NCBI GenBank assembly: GCA_031262335.1
Contig: JAISHX010000057.1
Coordinates: 1 to 9,493 of the forward strand
DNA from: Clostridiales bacterium
Lineage (GTDB): Bacteria; Bacillota; Clostridia; Lachnospirales; WRAX01
DNA: 9,493 nt
Direction: 5' to 3'
Below the pieces are notes generated by a model. That model ran no database searches, was not told the origin of the DNA, and worked only from the letters and a program-made list of their open reading frames with translations. Numbering within the stretch: the stretch's first letter is position 1; each line of letters starts with the position of its first letter. Shown here piece after piece: positions 7,925-9,493 of the stretch. Made by a program: the position numbers and the translations under genes.

Positions 7925-9268
7925 TCATTCCTCCGTTTTAAAAAATGAGAATTTTATGCCGTCTTGTGCTAAAAACCGTTTATCGGCGAAAATACGGCGG
8001 TTATCATCGGTGATAATACAAATGACAATTCCGTTGTACACAAGAAGCGGAGTAAACATACGCTCCCGAACGGGGAATTTTTTATCGCTTAAATAATCGG
8101 CTACGGATTTTTTTCCTACGCCGCCTATCAGAATGGAATCACCTTCTTTCGGTGTACGCAGCACAAGCTTTCCGTTCATTATATCACGCGAAAACTTTCT
8201 TGAAAAGATACTTTCTCCAAAAATTTCTTTATCAGACAAAGCGACGCAAAATTCTCCGATGCGTACGGAAACGTCTTTTTGGATGTCAATACAAAAAGCT
8301 TCAAATTGTTTGTTTTTTGTAAATACAATCCTGCCGTATTCGGAAAAGGCGCAAAAGCCGCCCGGCAGCTCTATTTTCCCGCCGGTTTTGCTTTTTGCAA
8401 GTGTAATAATTGCGGAAGTACGTTCCTCTGAAATATCTTTCAAAGTTCCGATAAATTTTTCAAGTAAAAGTCTTACAACGCGTTTTGCTAAAGCAGGGTG
8501 AATATTCAGTATTTCGGAACAAAAAAAACCATTTTCGGTTGCGGCGTTTTTGGCGGCTTGTTCGGCTTGATTATTTAAAAAGTCATTTTCCTCGGCACAA
8601 GTTGCGGAAAGGCGGCAAAGAGCGTCTGACACGGACGGATTGAACTCTTTTTCTATTTGCGGAATAAGCATATTGCGTATTTTATTACGCGAATAAATAT
8701 TTTCGGCATTTGTACTGTCGGTAACAAAAGGTTGGTTTAATTTTTTTAAATACTGTTCTATTTCGGCTCTTGATATGTTAAGAATCGGGCGTATGATATT
8801 TGCTTGCGAACATTTTATTCCTTCAAGACCTGCCGTACCTGTTCCGCGAATAATTCTCATGAGGACAGTTTCCGCATTATCGTTTTTGTTATGTGCGGTT
8901 GCAATTTTTTCGGCACAGAAAAATTTGGCAGCTTCAGAAAAGTATTGATAACGAATCAGCCGTCCGGCTTCTTCTTCGGAAATTTTCCGTTCGGACGCAA
9001 CGCTTTTTACATCAACGGAATATACGCATAACGGAACATGAAACCGACGGCATAAATTCACACAAAATTTCTCATCATTGGCTGCTTCTGCGCGAATGTT
9101 ATGATTTATATGTGCGGCAAAAACATGTATTCCCAAAATGCCGCGTAATTCAAGCATAACGCGCAAAAGTGCGCATGAATCCGCGCCGCCGGACAAACCG
9201 ATAACAATACCGCCGCCGCTCGGCAATAGGGATTTTTCTTTTATGAATTTAAGTATTTTTTTTTCCAT
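7925..9268 (-). CDS. tilS: tRNA(Ile)-lysidine synthase
   Basis: Essential ATP-dependent enzyme that puts lysine on C34 of the CAU-anticodon tRNA-Ile, so that it reads AUA and is charged with isoleucine. The 447-residue product has the N-type ATP pyrophosphatase loop SGGADS (26-31), AHINHNIR (52-59), the helix HNKNDNAETVLMRIIRGTG (126-144), the DSTNAENIYSRNKIRN stretch (184-199), and a TilS C-terminal domain with RTPKEGDS (371-378), GKKSVADYLSDKKFP (385-399) and the IVICI strand (414-418). It is the first gene of the - strand operon. The ATG at 9268 is the only start that keeps the PP-loop in place, yet no ribosome binding site precedes it, and a promoter -10 box lies 7 nt upstream. Translation of a leaderless mRNA is therefore likely. 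The C-terminal strand reads ICIITDDNRRIF where relatives often have a Trp/Val-rich stretch; this is a minor deviation. Confidence 0.94.
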   Translation of the reverse strand: MEKKILKFIKEKSLLPSGGGIVIGLSGGADSCALLRVMLELRGILGIHVFAAHINHNIRAEAANDEKFCVNLCRRFHVPLCVYSVDVKSVASERKISEEEAGRLIRYQYFSEAAKFFCAEKIATAHNKNDNAETVLMRIIRGTGTAGLEGIKCSQANIIRPILNISRAEIEQYLKKLNQPFVTDSTNAENIYSRNKIRNMLIPQIEKEFNPSVSDALCRLSATCAEENDFLNNQAEQAAKNAATENGFFCSEILNIHPALAKRVVRLLLEKFIGTLKDISEERTSAIITLAKSKTGGKIELPGGFCAFSEYGRIVFTKNKQFEAFCIDIQKDVSVRIGEFCVALSDKEIFGESIFSRKFSRDIMNGKLVLRTPKEGDSILIGGVGKKSVADYLSDKKFPVRERMFTPLLVYNGIVICIITDDNRRIFADKRFLAQDGIKFSFFKTEE

Positions 9269-9275
9269 AAAGCAA

Positions 9276-9304
9276 ATTATAAACTACTTCAGCTTAAAAA
9301 TCAA
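9276..9304 (-). promoter_or_regulatory. Sigma-A-type promoter of the tilS operon
   Basis: On the - strand TTGATT (9304-9299) and a perfect TATAAT (9281-9276) are separated by exactly 17 nt. The -10 box ends 7 nt before the tilS ATG, so the expected start of transcription is the A of the start codon or its neighbour. No other good promoter is seen in the operon. Confidence 0.65.
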
Positions 9305-9333
9305 TTGAAATATGTACTCTTTTAAGATATTCT
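9305..9333 (+). promoter_or_regulatory. Weak possible divergent promoter
   Basis: TTGAAA (9305-9310) and TATTCT (9328-9333) lie 17 nt apart on the + strand. The -35 box abuts that of the tilS promoter, inside the palindrome TCAATTGA (9301-9308). The -10 match is only 4 of 6, so this is tentative. It would transcribe into the insertion sequence at the window edge. Confidence 0.25.
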
Positions 9334-9408
9334 CCTGACTATTGGATAAATGCTTTAAAGACGTTTAAATATTTGGTAATGTCCTAAAGTAATTTAGCTA
9401 TGTGCCGA

Positions 9409-9414
9409 TATAAT
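9409..9414 (+). promoter_or_regulatory. -10 box of the transposase promoter
   Basis: A perfect TATAAT lies 28 nt before the ORF start. No good -35 hexamer is found at 16-18 nt upstream. Transcription would begin near 9421, just past the first arm of the inverted repeat. Confidence 0.4.
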
Positions 9415-9444
9415 AATTAAAAAATAAAGGTGGTTAATTATTAT
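9410..9444 (+). repeat. 11-bp perfect inverted repeat around the transposase ribosome binding site and start codon
   Basis: The arm at 9410-9420 (ATAATAATTAA) is the exact reverse complement of 9434-9444, leaving a 13 nt loop. The loop holds the ribosome binding site AAAGGTGG (9426-9433), and the second arm covers the first two bases of the ATG. The stem is all A:T, so it is only moderately stable. Confidence 0.7.
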
Positions 9445-9493
9445 GGCGATGGAAAAAGTAAAATGTCCCCATTGCGGGAGTGAAAAAGTATCT
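9443..9493 (+). CDS. Start of a zinc-ribbon transposase subunit (InsA-like), cut by the window end
   Basis: Seventeen codons are visible, beginning MAMEKVKCPHCGSEKVS. The CPHCGS knuckle so close to the N-terminus is typical of the DNA-binding zinc ribbon in IS1-family InsA and related transposases. AAAGGTGG (9426-9433) lies 9 nt before the ATG at 9443, which favours it over the ATG at 9449. The fragment is too short for certain assignment; another small zinc-ribbon protein is possible. Confidence 0.5.
   Translation, partial: MAMEKVKCPHCGSEKVS

Larger units (their letters stand above)
9375..9493 (+). mobile_element. Left end of a probable IS1-like insertion sequence (continues outside the window)
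   Basis: The stretch from GGTAATG at 9375 resembles IS1 terminal repeats, which begin GGTGATG or GGTAATG and continue with CT/AA-rich sequence. A short-leader ORF with an N-terminal zinc ribbon begins 68 nt inside, close to the 55 nt leader of insA in IS1. Only one end is visible, so the terminal repeat, the family and the target duplication cannot be confirmed; other IS groups with an N-terminal zinc ribbon remain possible. Confidence 0.5.

Noticed and set aside
9305..9374. Small RNA, riboswitch or hidden small gene in the gap before the IS.
   Set aside because: The stretch is AT-rich with only short inverted repeats such as TTTAAA-GACG-TTTAAA; no stable GC stem, ribosome binding site or reading frame supports a gene.

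Overview
The window is an AT-rich stretch of bacterial chromosome with densely packed genes. It has two strand blocks that converge near position 3845. Three things fit a low-GC Bacillota, probably a Clostridia-like anaerobe: the gene order tilS-hpt-ftsH (classic in Bacillota), strong AGGAGG-type ribosome binding sites, and an FtsH, HflK and HflC of clostridial style. This assignment is inference from gene order and style. Spirochaetes and some other anaerobes share parts of the pattern. Start codons are unusual: hflK, ftsH and argF begin with TTG and hpt with GTG.

The left block (1-3843, + strand) opens with the 3' part of a bacteriohemerythrin gene, a diiron O2-binding protein. It is followed after 2 nt by hflK, which overlaps hflC by 1 nt. 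A strong intrinsic terminator (2148-2176) closes this hemerythrin-hflK-hflC operon. A separate gene follows for a cytoplasmic GH13 alpha-glucan hydrolase of the neopullulanase/cyclomaltodextrinase/maltogenic amylase type.

The right block (9304-3842, - strand) reads tilS, hpt, ftsH, argF, birA. The spacing is tight (1, 20 and 16 nt, then a 14 nt overlap), so it looks like one operon. A good sigma-A-type promoter lies directly in front of tilS and predicts a leaderless or nearly leaderless mRNA. A hairpin with a T-run follows birA. The operon joins tRNA-Ile lysidine modification, purine salvage, membrane proteolysis, ornithine carbamoylation and protein biotinylation. FtsH is the expected membrane partner of HflK/HflC, so protease and modulators sit about 3.3 kb apart in convergent operons.

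At the right edge (about 9375-9493, + strand) is the probable left end of an insertion sequence with a zinc-ribbon first ORF, resembling IS1. A perfect -10 box and an AT-only inverted repeat surround its start codon. The layout suggests that translation is blocked on transcripts entering from outside.

No tRNA, rRNA, CRISPR array or wholly novel gene cassette was seen. The most unusual items are the hemerythrin-hflKC linkage, the leaderless tilS promoter and the IS start-codon hairpin.
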